Assembly: GCA_023231165.1 (NCBI GenBank)
Contig: JALNVY010000011.1
Span: 1-21,022, forward strand
Length of the DNA stretch: 21,022 bases
Direction of reading: 5' to 3'
Origin: Syntrophales bacterium
Lineage (GTDB): Bacteria; Desulfobacterota; Syntrophia; Syntrophales; UBA8958
The notes beneath the pieces are model-generated. The model worked only from the letters and a program-made list of their open reading frames with translations. It was not told where the DNA came from and made no database searches. Numbering within the stretch: the first letter of the stretch is position 1; every line of letters starts with the position of its first letter. The position numbers and the translations under genes are program-made. Of the stretch, positions 7,493-15,155 are shown in pieces.

Positions 7493-8929
7493 ATGTGTCA
7501 ACTAAGGAGTATGAAATATTTTTTCTATTTATCATTTGTGAAGCGGCTGGCCTTGTCACTACGACGATTCCTGCTGATTATGCTTATCCTATGTCTATGT
7601 TGTCCGAATATGGCAAACGGGGCATTTACCCTTGACGATGAGAAGAAACTGGGCAAGGAGTTTTATGACAATATTGAGAAGCATCAAGCTATCTTCCATG
7701 ATCAACGCGTCACGACCTATGTCGCGACGGTAGGGAACAAGATCCTTGCCAACAGCCAGCCCCTTCCCTATGGTTATCGTTTTTCCGTCATTAAAAGCCA
7801 GGCCATCAATGCCTTTGCTACCCCCGGCGGTTATGTGTATATCAATCAGGGGCTTTTGACTCTTGTCGAATCAGAAAGTGAACTGGCGGGCGTTCTGGCC
7901 CATGAAATTGCCCACATCAATGCCCGCCATATCGCCGATTCCATTGAAAAATCAAAAAAGATCACTATCGCGACCCTTGCCGCTGTCCTTGCCGGCGCTT
8001 TTCTGGGTCTAGGCGCGGACCTTGGCGCCGCCATCACGGCTTTTTCCATCGGCGGCATGCAGTCTATGAACCTCAAATACAGCCGGGAGCACGAAGAAGA
8101 GGCGGACCGTCTCGGCCTGTCTTATCTCGTATCCACAGGCTATGACGCTAAGTCCATGCTCGATTTTTTAAAAATCATGCGTCGTTACGAGTATTACTCC
8201 AATACGATCCCTTCCTATTTTCTCACTCATCCGGGAACTGATGAAAGAATCCGTTACCTCGACGCCGAAATCCAGACAACCTATACCCGGCGAGGAGAGG
8301 TGAGCATCATTGGCAATCTGAAAAGAATTCAAACCCTGGTGATTTTACAATCCCGGGATTATCCCGGCAATCTCAAGCACTTTCAGAACAACCTAAAAAA
8401 GACACCGAATGACGTAGATGACTTGTTTGGCCTAGCCGTCACTTGCGAAAAGCTCGGCCAAACTTCCGAGGCCTTTCAGTCATTTCATAAAGCCTATGCC
8501 TTGTCGCCCAATGACCCGGACATCCTGCGGGAAATGGGCATAGCTTATTATCATGCGGGGAAGGCAAAGGAAGCCATGGGCTATCTACAGGAGGCCATCA
8601 AGCATGATCCCGACAATGTGATCAGCTTATTGTACCTTGCCCGTTCCTATGAAGCGGTTGGTGATAGTGTGCAGGCAATAGCCCTTTTCAAGAAGATCGA
8701 GGGGAAAATCATTGAGGATGATGATGTTTACTATGCTATGGCTATGATTTACGGAAAGACCAATCATCCTTATGAATCCCATTATTATTTTGGTAAGTAT
8801 TTCAGAAGGAAACTCAAGCGAGAAAGCGCCTTATTTCATTTTCAGGCAGCCATGAAATACGTTTCCCCAAACGGTCCGGAGGCCGAAGAGATCCAAAAAG
8901 AGATCTCGTCACTGAAGAAAAAAAAATAA
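7493..8929 (+). CDS. M48 family periplasmic metalloprotease with TPR repeats (BepA/YfgC-like)
   Basis: A 478-residue zinc metalloprotease. A hydrophobic export signal (RRFLLIMLILCLCC, 24-37) precedes ANGAF, a plausible cleavage region near residue 44. The M48 catalytic motif HEIAH is at 137-141, a third ligand is expected at E203 in EEEADRLG, and H246 in LTHPGTDER matches the conserved late histidine. From about 308 to 440 there are four TPR units, for example around 341-374 and 375-406. This layout matches BepA, which assembles or degrades outer-membrane proteins such as LptD in the periplasm. The ATG at 7493 has no ribosome binding site. A second ATG at 7511 has AAGGAG only 1 base away, too close to be ideal, so the start is uncertain. 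The gene stops 3 bases before the end of the convergent DUF4301 gene. Confidence 0.88.
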   Translation: MCQLRSMKYFFYLSFVKRLALSLRRFLLIMLILCLCCPNMANGAFTLDDEKKLGKEFYDNIEKHQAIFHDQRVTTYVATVGNKILANSQPLPYGYRFSVIKSQAINAFATPGGYVYINQGLLTLVESESELAGVLAHEIAHINARHIADSIEKSKKITIATLAAVLAGAFLGLGADLGAAITAFSIGGMQSMNLKYSREHEEEADRLGLSYLVSTGYDAKSMLDFLKIMRRYEYYSNTIPSYFLTHPGTDERIRYLDAEIQTTYTRRGEVSIIGNLKRIQTLVILQSRDYPGNLKHFQNNLKKTPNDVDDLFGLAVTCEKLGQTSEAFQSFHKAYALSPNDPDILREMGIAYYHAGKAKEAMGYLQEAIKHDPDNVISLLYLARSYEAVGDSVQAIALFKKIEGKIIEDDDVYYAMAMIYGKTNHPYESHYYFGKYFRRKLKRESALFHFQAAMKYVSPNGPEAEEIQKEISSLKKKK

Positions 8930-8932
8930 CTG

Positions 8933-10453
8933 TCAGGAAAGATGCTGCGGCCGCAACAGATCTTCAACCGTTTTCACCGGATTGAAGGTTTCGATGGGCA
9001 CCTCGACAAAAATTGTATTCCATTGCGCCATCGAACCATTCCATAAACCGGGCAGTTCAATGGCTTTGAGATCCCTTCCCTTCTCGGATTTTATTGACAT
9101 GGAGATGGCTCCGGGATCAACAAATTGCTGCAGATCGAATTTTCCGCCCTCGAAATTCCGGACGCCGCATACAAGATCGACGGGATTGAAGTGGGTCGCT
9201 CCCCGCCATAGGTCCTGTTGGTTTACGGATCGTGGATCTATCTGCATTTCCTCCACGATTTGCAAAGACTGGGCGCCATTTGCCTCCTGCACCCAGAAAG
9301 GACCTCCCCCCGGCTCGCCTTCATTGCGGACTACACCGCATATCCGGATGGGTCGATCAAGTTTCTCTCGCCAGATCTCTTTCTTCTTTTCCAATGGCCA
9401 TTGCCGATAATCTATTGGAAAGACGATATGGAGTTTATCCCGGCAAAAATCATCTATGGACGTCATTTCTCCCGCAGCGGTTCTATCCCCTGCCAGGCAT
9501 TCAAGATAGCTAAAGGTTTCTTCCTGGAGCTTCAGCAGTAATCCGGCCAATGCTTTTTTGTAGCGAACCGTTACCGGTTTAAGTCGATCAGGAGCGACAT
9601 TGTCAATGTTCTTGAGGAAAATGATATCGCCGTCAATATCGTTTAAATTATTCAGCAAGGCCCCATGGCCGCCGGGACGGAAGCAGAGTTGACCGTCGTC
9701 GGAACGGAACGGCCTGTTTTCCATGTCCACAGCAATGGTATTGGTCGCATTCTCCTGGCAGGAGACGCCGATCTCGTAAGTAACGCTGAAGAGTCCTTCA
9801 TATAATGGCCGGACCATATCAAGAAAGGTTTCAAGTGGTTGCCGATGTTCCGGGGAAACGGTAATATGCAGTCTGCTAATATGGCGAGCGTCGGTCACGT
9901 AGAGGGCCGCCTCCACAAGATGTTCCTCAAGAGATGTTCTGCTTGCCTCCTGGTACTTGTGAAATTTGAGGAGCGCCTTTGGCAACTGACCATATTGAAG
10001 ACCTCGCGAGGTAAGGATATAGGCGAGAACCTCGCCGTATTTCTTCTCTTCCATGAGGAAATCGATATTTCCCCCGGAGCTTAAAATGGCCTGACGCAAA
10101 TTATCGTAAAAAGGATAATGTTCTAGTTGTTCGGCAAAAGACACGGCTGAAGATTCGGAATCTTTCCAGGGTTGATCGAGAGCGCGAAACCATTCTTTGA
10201 ACATCCGGCTGGCGGCGCCGGAGGCGGGAACAAATTTCATGCATCTTCCCGCTGCCGCCGCTTGATCATAGCGGGCAATAAGCCCTTCTTCATCTTCATT
10301 TGGTATGACTTCTATACCATCATGGGCGGTACAGGGCCGATTCAATTCAATATGGGAGGCGCCCCTCACAAACAGGGCGATCTGCTCCATGACGCGCTCC
10401 ATGGAGAGGCCTTCGCTATGGATTTGCATAATATCAGCATCAGAAAAAGTCAT
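8933..10453 (-). CDS. DUF4301 family protein, UDP-sugar pyrophosphorylase-like
   Basis: A 506-residue protein I recognise as DUF4301, a family without assigned function that is common in Bacteroidetes. Motifs in order resemble UDPGP-type nucleotidyltransferases: VPASGAASRMFK at 75-86 (nucleotide-binding Gly-rich loop with basic residue), LPKALLKFH at 157-165, HITVSPEH at 196-203, ENATNTIAVD at 234-243, FRPGGHGALL at 258-267 and FLKNIDNVAPD at 279-289. The last two are close to the PPGGHG and N-x-D-N motifs of eukaryotic-type UDP-glucose and UDP-GlcNAc pyrophosphorylases. The C-terminal region (about 330-506) is highly family-specific, with RICGVVRNEGEPGGGPFWV and a closing ETFNPVKTVEDLLRP. 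No signal peptide. Its ATG overlaps the stop of a 35-residue ORF by 4 bases (ATGA). Family placement is firm; enzymatic activity is inferred. Confidence 0.85.
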   Translation of the reverse strand: MTFSDADIMQIHSEGLSMERVMEQIALFVRGASHIELNRPCTAHDGIEVIPNEDEEGLIARYDQAAAAGRCMKFVPASGAASRMFKEWFRALDQPWKDSESSAVSFAEQLEHYPFYDNLRQAILSSGGNIDFLMEEKKYGEVLAYILTSRGLQYGQLPKALLKFHKYQEASRTSLEEHLVEAALYVTDARHISRLHITVSPEHRQPLETFLDMVRPLYEGLFSVTYEIGVSCQENATNTIAVDMENRPFRSDDGQLCFRPGGHGALLNNLNDIDGDIIFLKNIDNVAPDRLKPVTVRYKKALAGLLLKLQEETFSYLECLAGDRTAAGEMTSIDDFCRDKLHIVFPIDYRQWPLEKKKEIWREKLDRPIRICGVVRNEGEPGGGPFWVQEANGAQSLQIVEEMQIDPRSVNQQDLWRGATHFNPVDLVCGVRNFEGGKFDLQQFVDPGAISMSIKSEKGRDLKAIELPGLWNGSMAQWNTIFVEVPIETFNPVKTVEDLLRPQHLS

Positions 10454-10557
10454 TTTCCCTTTTTCCTGACCTTGGCAATATCTTTCTGAACCTGTTTCTT
10501 GTCACGGATTAGGCCGGAAATATCCTTCTGGCGTCTGGTGACCACCTGTTTGGCCAT
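10450..10557 (-). CDS. short basic ORF (35 aa) coupled to the DUF4301 gene
   Basis: A 36-codon frame encodes a 35-residue, very basic, Gln/Lys/Arg-rich peptide (begins MAKQVVTRRQKD, ends KVRKKGK) with no membrane segment and no family I recognise. Three features support it. GAAGGG lies about 8 bases upstream of the ATG. The TGA stop overlaps the DUF4301 ATG as ATGA, the usual sign of translational coupling. It also fills an otherwise empty 170-base gap after the PII-like gene. It may encode a real small protein, or act as a leader that delivers ribosomes to DUF4301. Short frames arise by chance, so confidence is moderate. Confidence 0.5.
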   Translation of the reverse strand: MAKQVVTRRQKDISGLIRDKKQVQKDIAKVRKKGK

Positions 10558-10590
10558 ATGAAGAGCCCTTCATTGGAGCTATGTTTCTTT

Positions 10591-10604
10591 CGCCGCAAGC
10601 GGCG
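10591..10604. repeat. short GC-rich hairpin between the PII-like gene and the 35-aa ORF
   Basis: CGCCGCAAGCGGCG is a self-complementary 14-base element forming a 5-bp stem with a CAAG loop (UUGC-type on the other strand). Neither side has a T-run, so it is not a standard terminator. It could partly attenuate or stabilise the efflux transcript before the DUF4301 segment (inference). Confidence 0.4.
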
Positions 10605-10623
10605 GGGAATTTACCTTAAGAGA

Positions 10624-10914
10624 TTAAATTATCTCTACCATGGGAAGGATGAAGCCCTTGACTCCCGCGCGAGGATGTGATTTTCTAATTTCCCGGATAA
10701 CTTCGCAAACGCTCGGCACCTCGTCATCCTGGACGGCTATATAAAGGACGTTATTTTCCCCCGGCCAGCAGTGGGTCCCCAATTTCGGTTCCGTATCCGT
10801 ACCTTCGCCACTGGCGTCCTTCATCTTGGTATATCCCTTGACGCCGGCGCTCTTGAGCTTTGCCACGACGTCGTAATCCGCCGCCCGTGAATAGACGATA
10901 AAAAACATCTTCAT
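10624..10914 (-). CDS. PII-like signalling protein linked to an RND pump
   Basis: A 96-residue cytoplasmic protein with the alternating beta-alpha-beta pattern of the PII/CutA ferredoxin-like fold: KMFFIVYSR (2-10), helix 13-23, a loop rich in Gly/Asp/Lys where the PII T-loop would be (about 26-50), PGENNVLYIAVQ (51-62), a helix (67-79) and GVKGFILPMVEI (84-95) as the last strand. It is shorter than GlnB, lacks the uridylylation tyrosine context, and is best called PII-like. I chose the ATG at 10914 because it overlaps the pump gene's TGA as ATGA and has GGAGGGGG about 9 bases upstream; an in-frame ATG at 10932 would add six residues. A role in sensing a ligand and modulating the pump is inference from position. 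Confidence 0.75.
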   Translation of the reverse strand: MKMFFIVYSRAADYDVVAKLKSAGVKGYTKMKDASGEGTDTEPKLGTHCWPGENNVLYIAVQDDEVPSVCEVIREIRKSHPRAGVKGFILPMVEII

Positions 10915-13900
10915 GATCGCTTCCCCCTCCATACCCTGATCTTTTCATGCCACTCTTCAAAGAGGTCGTAAGCCGCCGGGACGACAATGAGGGTGAGAAA
11001 AAGTGACGTCAACAAACCGCCGATCACGGCCACACCCATGGGAGATCTTGTTTCCGCCCCCTCCCCCAAACCCATTGCTACAGGAAGCATACCAAATACC
11101 ATAGCAAAAGTCGTCATTAAAATAGGTCGCAATCGCACCGGCCCCGCCTCCAAAATTGCATCCCGGCAGGATAGACCTCTTTCTCTCAAGGTGTTTGTAT
11201 AATCTACCAGCAAGATGGCATTCTTTTTCACAAGTCCCATCAAGAGAATCAAACCGATCATACTGAATATACTTATTGTTTTTCCTGTCAGTACCAAGGC
11301 CCCGAAGGCGCCGATGAAAGACAGGGGCATGGCAAGAAGAACAATAACCGGTTGCAGGAAGCTCTCAAACTGGGCCGCCAGGACCATATAGGCCATCATG
11401 ACCCCCAGAAACAGAGCGAAGAGCAGAAAACCGAAAGACTCTTTCATCGTATCGGCAGACCCTTTGTATTTCGCGGTGTAATCCAGGGGCAGGATCTTTG
11501 CCGAAATAGCGTTAAGTTCATCCATGGCTTGTCCAAGGGGCTTTTTTTCCAGACTGGCGTACATGATCATCGCCCGTTGGCGATCGACCCGGTAGATGGT
11601 GCTGGGCGCTCCACCTTCCTGAATCTTGACGACATTGGCCAATTCCACCAGCCTGCCGTCCTTCGCCCGGACATAGATGCGGCCTATATCCGCAGGGTTG
11701 ACCCGGTCTTCAGGATTAAGACGGACCCGGACGTCATACCGCCGTCCCTTGGCCTCGTCCTTATATTTGGTAATATCCACCTCGCCGCTGATTAGCACAT
11801 TGACCGCTTCGGCGATACTGGCCACACTGACCCCCATATCCGCCGCTTTATCACGATCGATAATCACCCGCAGTTCCGGTTTCCCTGCTTCGAGAGACGT
11901 ATCCACATCGACGATTCCCGGGAGTTTGATGAATTGCGATACGATTTGTTTCATATAGGTAGTCAGAAATTCAAGATCCGTCCCCCGGACGACATACTGG
12001 ATGGGGACATTCCGAAGGCCGCCTCCGATCAGTGAAATATCCTCCGCCGTCCCTTTGATTCCCGGGATCTGATTGATCTTGCGCCTGACCTCTGCCTTGA
12101 CCTCTTCCTGACTGCGCTTTCTTTCATCCTTTTTCAACATCCCGACCATCATGATCCCCTTGTTGGCCTGCCCGGCCCCGCCGGGACCCAGTCCCTGGGC
12201 ATACATAACTCTTGCGGTTTCCGGTGTTTTTCTGATGATTTCTTCCGCCTGACGGAAAAGCTGGTCGGTTTTTTCTACGGAATATTCGATCGGCGCCTCT
12301 AAGCGCACAAGAAAATTGCTCTGGTCTTCCGGAGGAACAAATTCCTTTCCCATGAATTTCGTCATGTACATGCTCAGGATGAAAATGATCAATGCCCCGA
12401 TAAGGACACTTTTTCGATAACGAAGTCCAACAACCAGCACTTCCCGGTACCAGTTCTCAGTTATTTTATAATTTTTTTCCAAGTTATCCCCTAATCTCTT
12501 GAAAAACATCTTAATCCTGCCGCCCGTTGGAGCCTCATGATTGTTTTTATGCATCTTCAGCATCAGTGATGCCAGCATGGGCGTTAGCGTGAATGACACG
12601 AGGAGAGAGACCAGCACCGAAAAGACAACGGTTAAGGCAAAGGACATGAAAAACCTGCCGATGATACCTTTCATGAAGGCAACGGGCAGAAAAATGGCAA
12701 CGATAGCCATAGTTGTCGCCATAACGGCGAGACCAATCTCGGAGGTCGCAAAACTGGCCGCCTCCCGCGGCTCCATCCCGTCCTCGATATGGCGGTAAAT
12801 GTTCTCAATGACAATAATGGCGTCATCGATGAGAATACCAACAGAAAGTGTAAGGGCCAGCATGGTCATATTGTTGAAGGTAAAATCAAAGGCCCTGATC
12901 AGGGTAAAAGTAGCAATAACGGATATGGGCAATGCCACGGCGCTAATCAGGGTCGTCCGGAAATTGCGCAGAAAAATAAAAACAGCCAGTACCGCCAGGA
13001 TGCCACCGATGATCAGGTGGTTCTGAACCTCTTTGATAGAACGATTGATAAACGTCGACTGATCGAAAGCCGTATTGATGGTCATTCCCGGGGGAAGAGT
13101 TTTGCGAATTTTTTCGATTTCACTCTTCACCCGATTTACAACCTCTACCGTATTGGTCCCCGATTGTTTCTGAATACCGATGGTAACTGCGGGAATCCCG
13201 TTGAAGCGGACGATGGTGCGCCGATCCTCCATACCGTCATCGGCCCTCCCAATGTCCCTGATCCTTACCGGCGCGCCCTGATACCAGGCCACGATGAGAT
13301 CATTGAAGTCCCGGACGGAGGGGAACTCTCCCTTGACCTTGACGCTGTATTCCTTGGTCGCCGCCTCGATGCGTCCCCCGGGTATTTCGATATTCTCTCT
13401 AACCAAAGCCGTCATGACATCATTGGGAGCAACCTGAAAGGCACGGAGTTTGTCCGCATCAAGTCCGATCCTCACTTGACGCAACTGGAGACCGATAAAA
13501 CGCAGAGCCCCGACGCCGTTGATCCGTTGCAGTTGGTCTTTCAAAACTTCATCGGCATATGTTGACAGGTCCCGGATGGATTTCTGCCCCGTCAGCGTTA
13601 TATAAAAAACAGGATTGGCGTCGGGATCCACCTTCTGGATGATGGGCTCCATGACGTCTGTCGGCAGCTTGGAACGGATAAGAGAGATCTTCTCCCGAAC
13701 GTCCTGTACAGCGAGATCGATGTTCCTTTCCAGAACAAATTCGACAGTCACCGTTGAGATGCCCTCGGCACTGGTTGAGGAAATCGTTTTGACACCATTA
13801 ATGGTATTGACGGACTCCTCGATCTTATCGGTGACGTCGATGTCCATGATTTCCGGAGACGCCCCTTTAAGGCGGGTATTGATATTGACGATGGGAAACT

Positions 13901-14021
13901 CGATCTTCGGAAAGAGGTCGACCCCGATCTCCGGATAGCTTACCAGCCCGAAGATCACGAGGGCCATGATGAACATCGTGGCTAATACAGGCCGTTTAAT
14001 GGAGGTATCAGCGAGCCACAT
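10911..14021 (-). CDS. RND-family efflux pump, inner-membrane subunit (AcrB/MexB-like)
   Basis: A 1036-residue RND transporter of the HAE-1/AcrB type, close to the usual length of about 1040. The N-terminal helix begins RPVLATMFIMALVIFGLVSYP, followed by a large periplasmic loop, a helix bundle from about 336, a second loop from about 555 and a second helix bundle from about 860 to the end. The proton-relay aspartates are present as D399-D400 in GILIDDAIIVIENI (AcrB D407/D408), and the matching TM10 lysine is in GLVKKNAILLVDY. It would form a trimer that exports hydrophobic or amphiphilic compounds through the adjacent fusion protein and TolC channel. Its start overlaps the end of the fusion protein gene by 14 bases. 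The substrate cannot be deduced. Confidence 0.95.
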   Translation of the reverse strand: MWLADTSIKRPVLATMFIMALVIFGLVSYPEIGVDLFPKIEFPIVNINTRLKGASPEIMDIDVTDKIEESVNTINGVKTISSTSAEGISTVTVEFVLERNIDLAVQDVREKISLIRSKLPTDVMEPIIQKVDPDANPVFYITLTGQKSIRDLSTYADEVLKDQLQRINGVGALRFIGLQLRQVRIGLDADKLRAFQVAPNDVMTALVRENIEIPGGRIEAATKEYSVKVKGEFPSVRDFNDLIVAWYQGAPVRIRDIGRADDGMEDRRTIVRFNGIPAVTIGIQKQSGTNTVEVVNRVKSEIEKIRKTLPPGMTINTAFDQSTFINRSIKEVQNHLIIGGILAVLAVFIFLRNFRTTLISAVALPISVIATFTLIRAFDFTFNNMTMLALTLSVGILIDDAIIVIENIYRHIEDGMEPREAASFATSEIGLAVMATTMAIVAIFLPVAFMKGIIGRFFMSFALTVVFSVLVSLLVSFTLTPMLASLMLKMHKNNHEAPTGGRIKMFFKRLGDNLEKNYKITENWYREVLVVGLRYRKSVLIGALIIFILSMYMTKFMGKEFVPPEDQSNFLVRLEAPIEYSVEKTDQLFRQAEEIIRKTPETARVMYAQGLGPGGAGQANKGIMMVGMLKKDERKRSQEEVKAEVRRKINQIPGIKGTAEDISLIGGGLRNVPIQYVVRGTDLEFLTTYMKQIVSQFIKLPGIVDVDTSLEAGKPELRVIIDRDKAADMGVSVASIAEAVNVLISGEVDITKYKDEAKGRRYDVRVRLNPEDRVNPADIGRIYVRAKDGRLVELANVVKIQEGGAPSTIYRVDRQRAMIMYASLEKKPLGQAMDELNAISAKILPLDYTAKYKGSADTMKESFGFLLFALFLGVMMAYMVLAAQFESFLQPVIVLLAMPLSFIGAFGALVLTGKTISIFSMIGLILLMGLVKKNAILLVDYTNTLRERGLSCRDAILEAGPVRLRPILMTTFAMVFGMLPVAMGLGEGAETRSPMGVAVIGGLLTSLFLTLIVVPAAYDLFEEWHEKIRVWRGKRS

Positions 14022-15111
14022 TGACCTTGACCCCCTGGGAAAGATTGTTCTGGCCGACGGTGATCAATTGTTCGCCCCCCTGTAACCCTTCCACAATCTC
14101 TATGAATTCTCCGTATTTCTGACCCGTTTTCACCTGTTTTTCCTTAGCCTGACCATTTTCTGCAATGAAAGCTTTAACATTCGTACCCTCATATAAAAGG
14201 GAGGTAATGGGAACCACGACCACATCTCTCGCCGGGCCGGTAAAAAGAATAACCCGGGCAAAAAGACCAGGCTTCAAAAGCTGCTGAGGATTGGTGACAA
14301 TGGCCTCGGCCTGGAGGCTGCGAGTCTTTTCTTCCAGATGGGGATAGATATTTTTCATGATCCCGCGAAACTCCTGATCGGGAAAGGAATCGACGCGGAA
14401 TTGTACATCCTGGCCGACCTTGATCTTACCTACATCGCGTTCAATGACGGAAAAACTTAGTTTTATAGGATCGGTCTGAATCAGATAAACCAGAGGCGTT
14501 CCGTTTCTTACGTAATCACCAGCCGTAGTTCGCTTTTCTTTTACCGAACCCGATATGGGCGCATAGATATTTGTCTTGGAGAGTTTCTCTCTGGCCAGAG
14601 CCAGGGCTGACTTGGCCCGATCCACATCGCCGTCGGCCAAGGCCAAGCGCGCCGTAATATCGTCAAATTGCTGTCGAGTTACGAGTTGTTCCTTATAGAG
14701 GGCATCCTTGCGCTCGTACTCGAGCTTGGAGTTGGCCAGCGATGCTTCCGTCTGGCGGACGGACGCCTCCGCCCGCTTGACTTCCAGCCGATAGTCCGTT
14801 TCTTTCACCTCGGCGATCAGTGCACCCCGGGAAACTTTCGATCCCTCGGTCACAGTGATCCGCTTCAGGATACCGTCAATCTCGGAGCTGACAATGACTT
14901 CTTCATTGGCCTTCAAGGTTCCTACGGCCTCCACGAAGGGACGCAGGGCGCGCTTTTCCACGGTTACGGCACGAACATTGAAAGTCCTTTCCTGAACCCC
15001 TTTCTCTTCCTTCTTTCCGCAACCGGTATAAACAAGCAGGAAGCTAAGTATGAAAACGACCATCAGGCCGGAATATTTTCCGGAATACCTTGAACCTCTG
15101 TGACCAACCAT
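14008..15111 (-). CDS. RND efflux membrane-fusion protein (AcrA/HlyD family)
   Basis: A 367-residue periplasmic adaptor. A hydrophobic signal (about 17-29) is followed by TGC at 29-31; C31 could be lipid-modified, but the -3 residue is Tyr, a poor lipobox. Lipoyl-like halves lie at about 68-104 (GTLKANEEVIVSSEIDGIL) and 181-212 (NIYAPISGSV), separated by a coiled-coil hairpin at about 108-178. Beta-barrel and membrane-proximal domains follow. The protein would link the RND pump to TolC. AAGGAGAG sits about 4-5 bases before the ATG. It lies 44 bases downstream of the TolC gene and overlaps the RND gene, so these form one operon. Confidence 0.93.
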   Translation of the reverse strand: MVGHRGSRYSGKYSGLMVVFILSFLLVYTGCGKKEEKGVQERTFNVRAVTVEKRALRPFVEAVGTLKANEEVIVSSEIDGILKRITVTEGSKVSRGALIAEVKETDYRLEVKRAEASVRQTEASLANSKLEYERKDALYKEQLVTRQQFDDITARLALADGDVDRAKSALALAREKLSKTNIYAPISGSVKEKRTTAGDYVRNGTPLVYLIQTDPIKLSFSVIERDVGKIKVGQDVQFRVDSFPDQEFRGIMKNIYPHLEEKTRSLQAEAIVTNPQQLLKPGLFARVILFTGPARDVVVVPITSLLYEGTNVKAFIAENGQAKEKQVKTGQKYGEFIEIVEGLQGGEQLITVGQNNLSQGVKVNVAR

Positions 15112-15155
15112 GGATCTCTCCTTTCCTCTCTTCCAATTTATCTTTGCTTAATCAG

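Noticed and set aside
8944..8955. TGCGGCCGCA palindrome near the DUF4301 stop as a terminator
   Set aside because: No loop-forming spacer and no suitable T-run directly after it; it lies in codons for the conserved LLRPQH tail.
12789..13565. 258-codon plus-strand frame inside the RND pump gene
   Set aside because: Antisense shadow of a strongly conserved AcrB-type protein; no family similarity and Asn/Asp/Gly-rich composition typical of shadow frames.
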